From: an uncultured Ancrocorticia sp.
GTDB taxonomy: Bacteria > Actinomycetota > Actinomycetes > Actinomycetales > Actinomycetaceae
NCBI GenBank assembly: GCA_905373325.1
Contig: CAJPTB010000085.1
Coordinates: forward strand, 1 to 7,411
Direction of reading: 5' to 3'
DNA length: 7,411 nucleotides
The notes beneath the pieces were generated by a model, which worked only from the letters and a program-made list of their open reading frames with translations, did not search any database and was not told where the DNA came from. The translations under genes were made by a program, and so were the position numbers. This document shows positions 1 to 5,523 of this stretch, piece after piece; within the stretch, counting starts at the first letter, position 1; the number at the start of each line of letters is the position of its first letter.

Positions 1-560
1 ATCAATTGATAGCGGCTGTGGCCCTGCTGCTGGTGACCGTGATGGTTGTGCGAAAAGGGTATACGAAATACGTGTGGATACCGCTCATACCCTTTGCCTT
101 CGACACCGCCGTGACTTTCACTGCGTCGTGGGAGAAGATATTCTCCACCGATCCAAAAGTCGGCTACTGGCAGCAATGGCGCGACGCGCGCAAGGCCCTC
201 CCGGGATTGAGCGATCCGAAGAAGATCTCGGAGACGGAAGCCGTCATCCGCAACACCTTTATTCAAGGGACCCTTTCAATCGTCTTCCTCGTCGCCGTCA
301 CGTTCGTCGTGGTCTGCGCCGCGCTGCGCGTGATCAAGACGATTCGAATGGGCGACACGACGACGTCGGAGGATCCCTACGTCGAGTCGAATTTCTTCGC
401 CCCGACGGCGATGTTCGCCACGCCGCTCGACAAGAAGCTGGTCAAGGAGTACGCGATGGTCGGCGATCCGAACCTCATTCCCGGCATGAAGAAGGACGGA
501 AACGAGGACCGAAGCGGGGACGGAAGCAAGGACCGAAGTAAGGAGGCGAAAGATGAGTGA
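1..560 (+). CDS. cstA: Carbon starvation protein A (CstA), C-terminal part, 5' end outside window
   Basis: CstA is an inner-membrane transporter for peptides and/or pyruvate that is used during carbon limitation. About 185 C-terminal residues are visible. The open frame runs in from the left edge (first full codon at 3), so the true start lies upstream. The family signature KYVWIPLIPFAFDT is followed by SWEKIFS and a GYW motif. A hydrophobic segment opens the fragment (AAVALLLVTVMVV) and another follows at about residues 88-108 (GTLSIVFLVAVTFVVV). The cytosolic tail is hydrophilic and ends in a four-residue period, KDGN/EDRS/GDGS/KDRS, which looks lineage-specific. The stop TGA overlaps an ATG with a perfect Shine-Dalgarno sequence, so translation is coupled to the ybdD region. 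Identification rests on recognising the C-terminal sequence and on the ybdD neighbour. Confidence 0.93.
   Translation, partial: QLIAAVALLLVTVMVVRKGYTKYVWIPLIPFAFDTAVTFTASWEKIFSTDPKVGYWQQWRDARKALPGLSDPKKISETEAVIRNTFIQGTLSIVFLVAVTFVVVCAALRVIKTIRMGDTTTSEDPYVESNFFAPTAMFATPLDKKLVKEYAMVGDPNLIPGMKKDGNEDRSGDGSKDRSKEAKDE
493..540 (+). repeat. 12-bp tandem repeat, four units, in the cstA 3' end
   Basis: Four consecutive degenerate 12-base units read AGGACGGAAACG, AGGACCGAAGCG, GGGACGGAAGCA and AGGACCGAAGTA. A fifth, weaker unit (541-552) contains the AGGAGG ribosome-binding site of the downstream ORF. In the CstA frame the repeat encodes a charged four-residue period, [KEG]-D-[GR]-[NS]. Because the unit is a multiple of three, copy-number changes would alter tail length without breaking the frame. 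Confidence 0.8.
540..546 (+). promoter_or_regulatory. Strong Shine-Dalgarno sequence inside the end of cstA
   Basis: AAGGAGG sits six bases before ATG 553 and is the best ribosome-binding site in the window. It serves the short leader ORF, not ybdD directly. The second, weaker site (GAGGGGG at 578-584, six bases before ATG 591) overlaps the stop codon of the leader ORF. Confidence 0.7.
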
Positions 561-579
561 GGCGGCTGGATGCCAGTGA
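553..579 (+). CDS. Eight-codon leader ORF between cstA and ybdD
   Basis: This mini-ORF encodes MSEAAGCQ. It starts at an ATG that overlaps the end of cstA and has a perfect Shine-Dalgarno sequence. Its first five residues equal those of YbdD when YbdD is read from 591 (MSEAA). It stops at TGA 577-579, inside the ribosome-binding site for ATG 591. The likely origin is a duplication of the ybdD start region that put the first copy out of frame. Whether the peptide is made, or only couples translation from cstA to ybdD by reinitiation, cannot be seen from sequence. It could also be a non-functional relic. Confidence 0.4.
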   Translation: MSEAAGCQ

Positions 580-590
580 GGGGGCAACAG

Positions 591-872
591 ATGAGTGAGG
601 CGGCGAAAGGCGGCGCGAACGGGCTGCGGCGCGCAAAAGGCCTGCGCGGCGCACGACGGCCGCGCCGCCTGCGCGGCGTGCTTTCCTGGCTGCGGCGCGG
701 GTTTGCCGCTTTCCACTCGTTCTGGCGTGATCTGACGGGGGAGTCGGCGTACGAGAAGTACGTCGCACGGCATCGGCGCGAGCACCCGGACTGCGAGCCG
801 ATGTCTGCCCGCGAGTTCTGGCGAGCGCGCAGCGCGGCCGCAGAGGACGGCGTGACGACGGGCTGCTGCTAG
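591..872 (+). CDS. ybdD: YbdD/YjiX family small protein, partner of CstA
   Basis: YbdD proteins are short, normally about 65 residues, and are encoded right after cstA. In E. coli YbdD is needed for pyruvate uptake through CstA. This product (93 residues from 591) has the family pattern WRDLTGESAYEKYVARHR, then HP, PMSAREFWRAR, and the typical Cys-Cys at the very C terminus. The N-terminal 30 residues are Arg/Gly/Ala-rich and longer than usual. I chose ATG 591 because its start region is duplicated at 553 and it has GAGGGGG six bases upstream. ATG 570 is in frame, would add seven residues (MPVRGQQ), and has a GAGG seven bases upstream, so it cannot be excluded. The gene forms an operon with cstA. 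Confidence 0.88.
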   Translation: MSEAAKGGANGLRRAKGLRGARRPRRLRGVLSWLRRGFAAFHSFWRDLTGESAYEKYVARHRREHPDCEPMSAREFWRARSAAAEDGVTTGCC

Positions 873-960
873 CGGCTCTGTTTCGGCGGCTGCCTTCCTT
901 GTTTCGCTTGCCCTTTTCCGCTTCCGCTGCCTACATCGTCATTTCAGCCGCAAGCCAGCT

Positions 961-992
961 GTTCAGACGCGGTGTGCCCGCCGTGTCTCAAC
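961..992. terminator. Hairpin in the convergent gap, possible bidirectional terminator
   Basis: AGACGCGG (965-972) pairs with CCGTGTCT (981-988) with one G-U pair around an 8-base loop. Beyond a C/C mismatch, GTT (961-963) pairs with AAC (990-992). The hairpin lies between the plus-strand ybdD stop (872) and the minus-strand stop at 1028. There is no T-run on either side, so intrinsic termination is plausible only in the U-tract-poor form common in actinobacteria. The rest of 873-1027 shows no gene. Confidence 0.45.
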
Positions 993-1027
993 CGCTCCTC
1001 GCATCTGACTGCGCCCGGAAAAGGCGT

Positions 1028-1594
1028 CTACTGCTCCTCCGTGGGAGACGGCCACGGAAGCGGTTCATTCGGATGTTCTTTCTCGTAACGGCTCTTATAC
1101 TCGTCGGACACCTTGAATCCTGGAGCGGGTTCGAAACAGTAGGTGGCTATGTTCTCGCCTTCGCCGCTCAGTGCCAGGCCAACCCAGTCGATTTCGACGT
1201 TGAGAAGGGTGATTGTGCCAACGCCCTCATAGGTGAAGGATTCTCCCGGAGCGAGGTCGGCTGCCGCTGAGTCGTTTTCGTCGAAGGGAAGCGTCATGTT
1301 CGAGCCGACGATCGCCGCTCGCTTTTGCCAGCGTTCAATGCGTATCTTTGCAAGGTTGAGAACTATTTTCCGTTCCGAATCAACATAAAACAGGCCATCA
1401 TGGCTTTCGGCGGCTCTATGGGTTACGCCTTTGCATGAAAGCGGACTGTGTTTCTTGGTGAAGACATGGGCGTTCCGGAGTCGGTGCTCATATGTAACGA
1501 AACCCGAGAGGTAGATCAGACGCGCACCGATTATTGACGCCAGTAGCGTCACGGCAATGACGAAAACTAAAAGGACTCTCTTTCTTTGACTCAT
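1028..1594 (-). CDS. Membrane-anchored hypothetical protein, paralogue of the preceding gene; candidate immunity protein
   Basis: I do not recognise a named family. The 188-residue product has a basic start (MSQRKR), one hydrophobic segment at about residues 7-30 without a lipobox cysteine, and then a soluble part, so it is probably a signal-anchor protein facing outward. Residues 84-160 align with the 119-residue product encoded just upstream. Shared features are a GE...GVGT.TLL block, a serine/glycine-rich loop followed by IAT, and PAPGF. ATG at 1594 overlaps the stop of that gene as ATGA, and GAAGGAAAG lies upstream as ribosome-binding site. It is the last gene of the operon and ends in a Glu/Pro-rich tail. 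Its place after a secreted-protease gene suggests immunity or a cell-surface role. That is inference from context. Confidence 0.8.
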   Translation of the reverse strand: MSQRKRVLLVFVIAVTLLASIIGARLIYLSGFVTYEHRLRNAHVFTKKHSPLSCKGVTHRAAESHDGLFYVDSERKIVLNLAKIRIERWQKRAAIVGSNMTLPFDENDSAAADLAPGESFTYEGVGTITLLNVEIDWVGLALSGEGENIATYCFEPAPGFKVSDEYKSRYEKEHPNEPLPWPSPTEEQ

Positions 1595-1950
1595 TGTCTT
1601 TCCTTCTCTTGGTCCCAGTAGGTGTCGAATCCGGGTGCAGGCGCGAATTCGAGGGTGGCGATTGGCCCGCTTCCGGACTCAAATGGAATGACTATGGGAT
1701 TGACATAAAGCAGCGTGAAAGTCCCGACGCCCGGGTGCGTGAGAGCCTCCCCAGCCTGAAGGTCGGAGCATACCGACAATTCCGCGGGGCGGTCCGTTGC
1801 ATTCGGACTGTCTACTGGATAACCTCCCCGCACTGTCGCCATCATCATCCCGTCGACGACGCGGACGTTTGAAACCGTGTACGCCGGATATGCATCCGTT
1901 CCGGGACGGAAAACGGAGACTGGAGAAAGCTCGACGATTCGCGTGCTCAT
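1591..1950 (-). CDS. Small soluble hypothetical protein, candidate immunity protein for the calpain-like effector
   Basis: The family is not recognised. This 119-residue protein has no signal peptide or membrane segment. Residues 25-108 match residues 84-160 of the next gene's product (PGVGTFTLL against EGVGTITLL, and FAPAPGF against FEPAPGF), so the two are diverged duplicates of one predicted beta-rich domain. I start it at ATG 1950, which forms an ATGA overlap with the protease-gene stop (1947-1949) and has AGGAGGGG ten bases upstream. An in-frame start at 2007 would lie deep inside the protease gene and is unlikely. Immediate translational coupling to an effector gene is typical of immunity genes. 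That function is inferred only from position. Confidence 0.8.
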   Translation of the reverse strand: MSTRIVELSPVSVFRPGTDAYPAYTVSNVRVVDGMMMATVRGGYPVDSPNATDRPAELSVCSDLQAGEALTHPGVGTFTLLYVNPIVIPFESGSGPIATLEFAPAPGFDTYWDQEKERQ

Positions 1951-2657
1951 CTCGGATAGCCCCCTCCTATGCTCACACTTCTGAAGTCGCGCGAAAACTG
2001 TTTCCACGTCAGCTTGAACTCGGCCATGTCGGGGCGGGAATTATCGTGTGAATCTTGGCTATGCCCCCAGGGGTTGCGGACGGTGACTCCCGTCGCGTCG
2101 GCAGACACCACAACGTATGCATGTCCTTGAGGTATCTCTACTTTCTCCTTGTGCCCGTTTATCGTGATTTCGGGATAATCTTTTCCTCCTATTGGGTACG
2201 AGCTCGCCGTGACGGGTTTGTGATTCTTGATGGCTTGCCGGATGTTTTCACCTTCTTCGTCACTATAGGCGTCGCCGGATGCGGCTTCGTAAAATTTTCT
2301 CCTGTAAACGGTCGAGTCCTTTCCAGTCATTTCCTCCATTACGGCCGACGACAGGCCCGAAGAGATCCCAGTGGCGCCGAAGAAACTGTCGCCTCTGGTT
2401 CCACCGGGATACATCTGGCCGTAAGCGGACTCCAGAACCGAAACGAGGCCCGGCCTTTCTCCGTTTGCCCCTCTTCTATAGATTCTGTCGACAAATACCG
2501 TGCGTTTACGTCCAGGATTCTCCGGGTCCTCATAAACGGTCACAAGGAAACCGTCCTGACGCCCATGCTTGTCGTAATGCGGTTCAATCGCGTTGCGGAG
2601 GAGTCTTCGCCCTTCGGGCGTGCGCATCATCGCCATAAGGGTTGCCAGCAGATACAA
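1947..2657 (-). CDS. C-terminal piece: calpain-like (Peptidase_C2) domain with catalytic His and Asn
   Basis: The downstream frame stays open for about 235 codons after the break. It begins YLLATLMAM, the helix that follows the calpain cysteine. It contains VFVDRIY, an acidic region, PQGHAYVVV (catalytic His, residue 179 of this piece) and VRNPWGHS (catalytic Asn, residue 195), then FKLTWKQFSRDF, which resembles the family's closing strand and helix. These are the hallmarks of a calpain-type papain-fold protease domain. No calcium-binding EF-hand or C2 domain is present. A TTG at 2657 opens this frame, but no ribosome-binding site lies at a usable distance, so independent translation is unlikely. 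Its stop overlaps the start of the 119-residue gene (ATGA). Confidence 0.75.
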   Translation of the reverse strand: MYLLATLMAMMRTPEGRRLLRNAIEPHYDKHGRQDGFLVTVYEDPENPGRKRTVFVDRIYRRGANGERPGLVSVLESAYGQMYPGGTRGDSFFGATGISSGLSSAVMEEMTGKDSTVYRRKFYEAASGDAYSDEEGENIRQAIKNHKPVTASSYPIGGKDYPEITINGHKEKVEIPQGHAYVVVSADATGVTVRNPWGHSQDSHDNSRPDMAEFKLTWKQFSRDFRSVSIGGGYPR

Positions 2658-3271
2658 TCTCCGATTTCACCCTGAGAGACCGAACGAAAGTCCATCTGCT
2701 CAAGCTCCGCATTCACCCGATCGACGTCTCTCCGATCAAGCACATGCAGTTCGCCTTTGTTATTGCCTTCCTTGTTGGGCTCAACCGCTTCCAAATGCAG
2801 GGCCGCCCGCAGCTCGGCAGCGCACACTTCTCCGGCCCTGTGCAGATCGTTGATGGCCTGCTTTGCGCCCCTGGCGATGGACTGAGCACGCGGAGTGAGC
2901 TCGTCTACCTTCTTCTCGCGTTCGTCGTCGGCAACCGCATCCACTTGCCTGTCCAAAGCCCGCATCTGTGCCCGCGCTGAGGATATCTCCTTCTCGGTGC
3001 TCTGCATGGCATGCGCATATTTAAGAATGGCATCGGCTGCTTTGTCCGCACCGCTTTCAAGGCGTTGCGCCTGTTTGACTTCATTCTTCAAGGCGACCTC
3101 GAACGCATTGGCAGCGGCCCCTCTCCAAGAGTCGGCTTTGGAGGGCAAATGCCGCAAATGCACGCCAGTCAATTCCAACTTCGTTTCCATCTTCGACAGA
3201 TCTGTGTAAAGCGCGAAGAGGGAAGAGGACCGCCCGGGAACTTCTCCGATGCAGTCTTCAAACTCGCCCAT
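2627..3271 (-). CDS. N-terminal piece: WXG-like helical secretion domain ending at the calpain cysteine motif
   Basis: As it stands this frame encodes 214 residues. SWRGAAANAF (48-57) resembles the W-x-G turn between the two helices of ESX substrates. It is followed by a long, charged, probably coiled-coil stretch (58-160) rich in Ala, Glu, Lys and Arg, then a linker and SQGEIGDC (199-206). The last eight residues are out-of-frame sequence. The start ATG 3271 is supported by GAGG upstream and by its match to the plus-strand gene at 7282 (both open MG.F and share FAL near residue 20). The gene follows the EspC-like gene by 58 bases, as an ESX substrate pair would. If translated, this piece would be a secreted-type leader with the cysteine but without the catalytic His and Asn, so it could not be a protease. 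Confidence 0.75.
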   Translation of the reverse strand: MGEFEDCIGEVPGRSSSLFALYTDLSKMETKLELTGVHLRHLPSKADSWRGAAANAFEVALKNEVKQAQRLESGADKAADAILKYAHAMQSTEKEISSARAQMRALDRQVDAVADDEREKKVDELTPRAQSIARGAKQAINDLHRAGEVCAAELRAALHLEAVEPNKEGNNKGELHVLDRRDVDRVNAELEQMDFRSVSQGEIGDCICWQPLWR

Positions 3272-3329
3272 GGCAATACCTCGCTAAGATCAGCAACTTT
3301 GTTCTCTCCGATACAGCGGGTTTCCCGCA

Positions 3330-3626
3330 CTACTGGAACTTCTCCGCTTCGAACGTAAACTCCCTTGCCCACTCGTCGTCGGTCGCCTCGGCCATCTTCG
3401 ATGTGTCCGACACGGCGTCGGAAGTGTCATCGCACCATTCGCTTAACGCCTCGGTTCTTTCAGAGGCGTCTTTCGTGAATGCTTCATAGGCTACTGCAGT
3501 CGTCGGGTTTCCGAAAGGCCATGGCGGCCGTTTGGGAATATCGACGTCATCGTAATCGTCGCACAGACAATCCAGGGCTTTGCTTAGATTGTCCATTTCG
3601 CCCCTGTCGATTTTGAACTGACTCAT
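3330..3626 (-). CDS. EspC/WXG100-like small protein, putative type VII secretion partner
   Basis: This 98-residue protein is predicted to be a helical hairpin. It has an acidic first helix (EMDNLSKALDCLCDDYDDV), a proline-rich turn (PKRPPWPFGNP), a second helix (YEAFTKDASERTEALSEWCDD) and a C-terminal segment AEATDDEWAREF. Size, helix layout and the late W plus acidic tail resemble EspC-type ESX secretion-associated proteins. A 53-residue stretch aligns without gaps to the plus-strand protein at 6954. AGGAGA lies four bases before ATG 3626, and a strong promoter lies about 80-110 bases upstream. It is the first gene of the operon and likely pairs with the WXG-like protein encoded next. The exact Pfam family is not certain. 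Confidence 0.78.
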   Translation of the reverse strand: MSQFKIDRGEMDNLSKALDCLCDDYDDVDIPKRPPWPFGNPTTAVAYEAFTKDASERTEALSEWCDDTSDAVSDTSKMAEATDDEWAREFTFEAEKFQ

Positions 3627-3705
3627 CGCTTCTCCTGGAAATCAGATCCGTTGAATAGTGTGTCGAGACTGAGTCTAGTATTTTACAAAGCCGGATTCTA
3701 GAGAC

Positions 3706-3734
3706 TTTATAGAGTGGTTTTTCAATCTGGTCAA
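3706..3734 (-). promoter_or_regulatory. Sigma70-type promoter of the effector operon
   Basis: On the minus strand, TTGACC (3734-3729), a 17-base spacer and TATAAA (3711-3706) form a near-consensus housekeeping promoter in an A+T-rich gap between the ROK gene end (3774) and the EspC-like start (3626). The predicted start point near 3699 leaves a leader of about 70 bases. This indicates that the operon is transcribed on its own, apart from the ROK gene. Confidence 0.7.
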
Positions 3735-3773
3735 AAGCGTGATATTCCCGGATTTCAAGCAAACGCGGAGCCC

Positions 3774-4592
3774 CTACATGTGCGGCTTGGCCAGAGCCCA
3801 GGCTCGCACGCCTCCGTTCATTCCCGCGGCGTTCGGGATGAACAGGACGTTTTCTCCCAGGCGCGAGCGTGCGGCGGGGGAGATCCGCGGCGAGTTGCCG
3901 CCGCCGATGTAGAGGCGGTCCCACCGGAAGACCGGCCACAGCGTGTCGATCGCCCGAAGCACGCGGCGCGACCATGCCGAATCGCCGAGCCGTATCCGTT
4001 CGGCCTCGCCGACGACGTCGTCATACGTCAATCCCCACCGCATCTGCGCGTGGGAAATCTCCAGGTGGGGAGCGAGGCGGCCGCCGTCGACGAAAGCGCA
4101 GCCGAGCCCCGTGCCGAGGGTCATGACGAGTTCCGCCCCTTCGCCCGAAACGACGCCGGCCGCTGCGACTTCGGCGTCGTTGAGGACGAGTGCGGGAACG
4201 GCAAAGCGCGCGTGCAGGGCCGATTCCATGTCCAGGCCGTTCCACGCCGTCTCGAGCTCGGGGTCGAGCTTCGTGTGGGGACCGGCTTTGCGAATGTAGT
4301 GCGGAGTGTAGACGACGACGCCGCGCCGGATCATTCCCGGCATGCCGAGGGTGATCCGTTCGAATCGCTCGACCTGCGACGCGTGGCTTTCTATGATTTC
4401 GAGCAGGTCCTCGGGCGAGAAAGGATACCGTACGGCCGTGCGCTGAGGAGGGGCCGCCTGGAAGCCGTTGAGATCGAGGAGGGAGGTCTTGATCCCGCCG
4501 CCTCCGCAGTCCACGGCCAAGGTCAGCGGATTCGACTCGCGGGAAGGCTCGGGCAGCGCATGTGAATGCGAGGTGTGGGACACTGGCGTCAT
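3774..4592 (-). CDS. ROK family sugar kinase, polyphosphate-glucokinase-like
   Basis: ROK-family proteins phosphorylate sugars, or act as regulators when a DNA-binding domain is present. This 272-residue protein has none. Visible motifs are the phosphate-binding LAVDCGGGGIKTSLLD (25-40), GMPGMI (83-88), the catalytic LND with Asp139, TLGTGLGCAFVDG (158-170) and HLEISHAQ (176-183). The ROK zinc motif CxCGxxGC is missing, as in actinobacterial polyphosphate/ATP glucokinases, and the IKT after the glycine run also fits that group. The substrate cannot be fixed from sequence, and 'fructosamine or other sugar kinase' stays possible. The start is ATG 4592, though ATG 4628 is in frame and would lie inside truA. 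There is no good ribosome-binding site. TACCGT lies seven bases upstream, so a leaderless transcript is possible. Confidence 0.85.
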   Translation of the reverse strand: MTPVSHTSHSHALPEPSRESNPLTLAVDCGGGGIKTSLLDLNGFQAAPPQRTAVRYPFSPEDLLEIIESHASQVERFERITLGMPGMIRRGVVVYTPHYIRKAGPHTKLDPELETAWNGLDMESALHARFAVPALVLNDAEVAAAGVVSGEGAELVMTLGTGLGCAFVDGGRLAPHLEISHAQMRWGLTYDDVVGEAERIRLGDSAWSRRVLRAIDTLWPVFRWDRLYIGGGNSPRISPAARSRLGENVLFIPNAAGMNGGVRAWALAKPHM

Positions 4593-4593
4593 G
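4590..4593. other. Overlapping divergent start codons (CATG)
   Basis: The minus-strand ATG of the ROK gene (4592-4590) and the plus-strand ATG of truA (4591-4593) share two bases of one CATG. Neither start has a convincing Shine-Dalgarno sequence at normal spacing; truA has GAGGTG fifteen bases upstream. Each gene's promoter must lie within the other gene's coding sequence, or one of the two starts is annotated wrongly. Confidence 0.5.
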
Positions 4594-5523
4594 GATTCGA
4601 CGGTAGCGCATCGGCTCCGCCTTCGCATGTCCTACGACGGCACTGATTTTCATGGTTGGGCGGTCCAGCCGGGTTTGCGAACCGTCGAGGGGACGGTGAC
4701 GGAAGCACTCAACCTCATAACCGGCGGCTCGCATGCTCTGACCGTCGCCGGGCGGACCGACGCCGGGGTCCATGCGCGCGGTCAGGTCGCCCACGTCGAA
4801 GTGAGTGAAAATGAGCTTGCGCGGGCGGCGCGGCGAGCAAGCGACCCGTGCCAGGCGATCATGCGCAGACTCTCCGCGCTGCTGGCGCGAGAGTCGCCGG
4901 GGCCGAAGGGAAGCTCAGACGTCGCGGTGACCGGCGTGGATTTCGCGCCCGAAGGCTTCGACGCAAGGTTTTCCGCGCTTTCCCGGACCTATTCTTACAG
5001 GGTGTGCGACGACCCCGCCCGTTTCGATCCGCTGCGGCGCCGGGACGTTCTGTGGCTTCGCGAGCCGCTCGACGTCGAGGCGATGGAGAACGCTGCGCGC
5101 AGGCTGACCGGCGAACACGATTTCATTTCCTATTGCAAACCCCGGGAAGGGGCGACGACGATCCGCGAGCTCCTCGAGCTGACAGTTGAACGCAAGGGCG
5201 GCCTCGTCGAGGTGACCGCGCGGGCCGATGCCTTCTGCCACTCGATGGTCCGCACGCTCGCGGGGGCGCTGCTCAAGGTGGGCGTCGGCCGACGGGACGA
5301 AGAATGGCCTGCGCGACGCCTGGAAGAGCGCTCGCGCAACGGAGAAGTCGCCGTCGCCCCGCCGCACCCGCTCACTTTGGAGTCGGTGGAATATCCCGAG
5401 GATTCGCAGCTCGCGGCCAGGGCCCGGCTGACCCGGGCTTTGCGAGAGACGGTCGGGGACCGCGAACCCGAAGGAGACGCACGCGGCGCTGGAGGCGCTG
5501 CCGCCGGGAAAGGACCGAGTTGA
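4591..5523 (+). CDS. truA: tRNA pseudouridine(38-40) synthase TruA
   Basis: TruA converts uridines 38-40 in the anticodon stem-loop of many tRNAs to pseudouridine. The 310-residue product starts RLRLRMSYDGTDFHGW (8-23), carries the catalytic block AGRTDAGVHARG with Asp57, then RTYSYRV, the GEHDFISYC segment and FCHSMVRTLAGALLKVG near the C terminus. Length is normal to slightly long because of an Ala/Gly-rich tail after residue 290. ATG 4591 gives the standard N terminus. The frame stays open upstream to 4468 but without family sequence. In many actinobacteria truA follows rplQ. Here it is divergent from a kinase gene and overlaps the next gene, so it has been moved out of the ribosomal-protein cluster or that cluster is arranged differently. 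Confidence 0.96.
   Translation: MDSTVAHRLRLRMSYDGTDFHGWAVQPGLRTVEGTVTEALNLITGGSHALTVAGRTDAGVHARGQVAHVEVSENELARAARRASDPCQAIMRRLSALLARESPGPKGSSDVAVTGVDFAPEGFDARFSALSRTYSYRVCDDPARFDPLRRRDVLWLREPLDVEAMENAARRLTGEHDFISYCKPREGATTIRELLELTVERKGGLVEVTARADAFCHSMVRTLAGALLKVGVGRRDEEWPARRLEERSRNGEVAVAPPHPLTLESVEYPEDSQLAARARLTRALRETVGDREPEGDARGAGGAAAGKGPS

Larger units (their letters stand above)
540..604 (+). repeat. Imperfect 27-bp direct repeat duplicating an RBS and start codon
   Basis: Positions 540-566 and 578-604 match at 23 of 27 bases. The last 16 bases (AGATGAGTGAGGCGGC) are identical. The offset is 38 bp. Each copy carries a G-rich Shine-Dalgarno-like stretch, six bases, then ATG AGT GAG GCG GC. 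Since 38 is not a multiple of three, the two starts lie in different frames. Only the second leads into ybdD. Confidence 0.85.
1947..3271 (-). pseudogene. Frameshifted WXG-like/calpain-type cysteine protease, putative type VII secreted effector
   Basis: Two overlapping frames together form one protein of about 441 residues. It has an N-terminal helical WXG-like region (1-190) followed by a Peptidase_C2-like domain (about 195-441). The first frame reads SQGEIGDC, the calpain active-site cysteine motif, and then leaves the family sequence with ICWQPLWR and a stop. The family sequence resumes one base off as YLLATLMAMM. Reading GAT TGT TAT in place of GATTGTAT restores the normal motif GDCYLLA. 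One base therefore appears to be missing at about 2654-2657, at the catalytic Cys206 codon. Joined numbering puts His384 (QGHAY) and Asn400 (RNPWG) in the second piece. Either the gene is a recent pseudogene or the sequence has a base error. The rest of both frames is open and well conserved in motif, which points to a recent event. Confidence 0.82.

Noticed and set aside
899..1270. Plus-strand open frame after ybdD
   Set aside because: It overlaps the minus-strand anchored protein, lacks a domain or good start, and its hydrophobic stretch is a by-product of the opposite strand.
1947..2657. Independent gene starting at TTG 2657
   Set aside because: No ribosome-binding site at usable spacing, and the frame begins in the middle of the calpain active-site helix.
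2640..2670. Programmed -1 frameshifting to join the two calpain frames
   Set aside because: No X XXY YYZ slippery heptamer is present. To keep the cysteine the ribosome would have to slip after TGT, where re-pairing is poor. An indel or base error is simpler.
3695..3725. A second promoter (TTGAAA and TAGAAT) overlapping the first
   Set aside because: The spacer is 19 bases and the boxes fit less well than TTGACC-17-TATAAA.
3714..4565. Long plus-strand open frame opposite the ROK kinase
   Set aside because: It mirrors the codon pattern of the ROK gene, shows no recognisable domain, and the minus strand has clear kinase motifs.
4468..4590. Upstream extension of truA
   Set aside because: The extra 41 codons are not TruA-like and lie antisense to the ROK coding sequence. 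ATG 4591 gives the normal N terminus.
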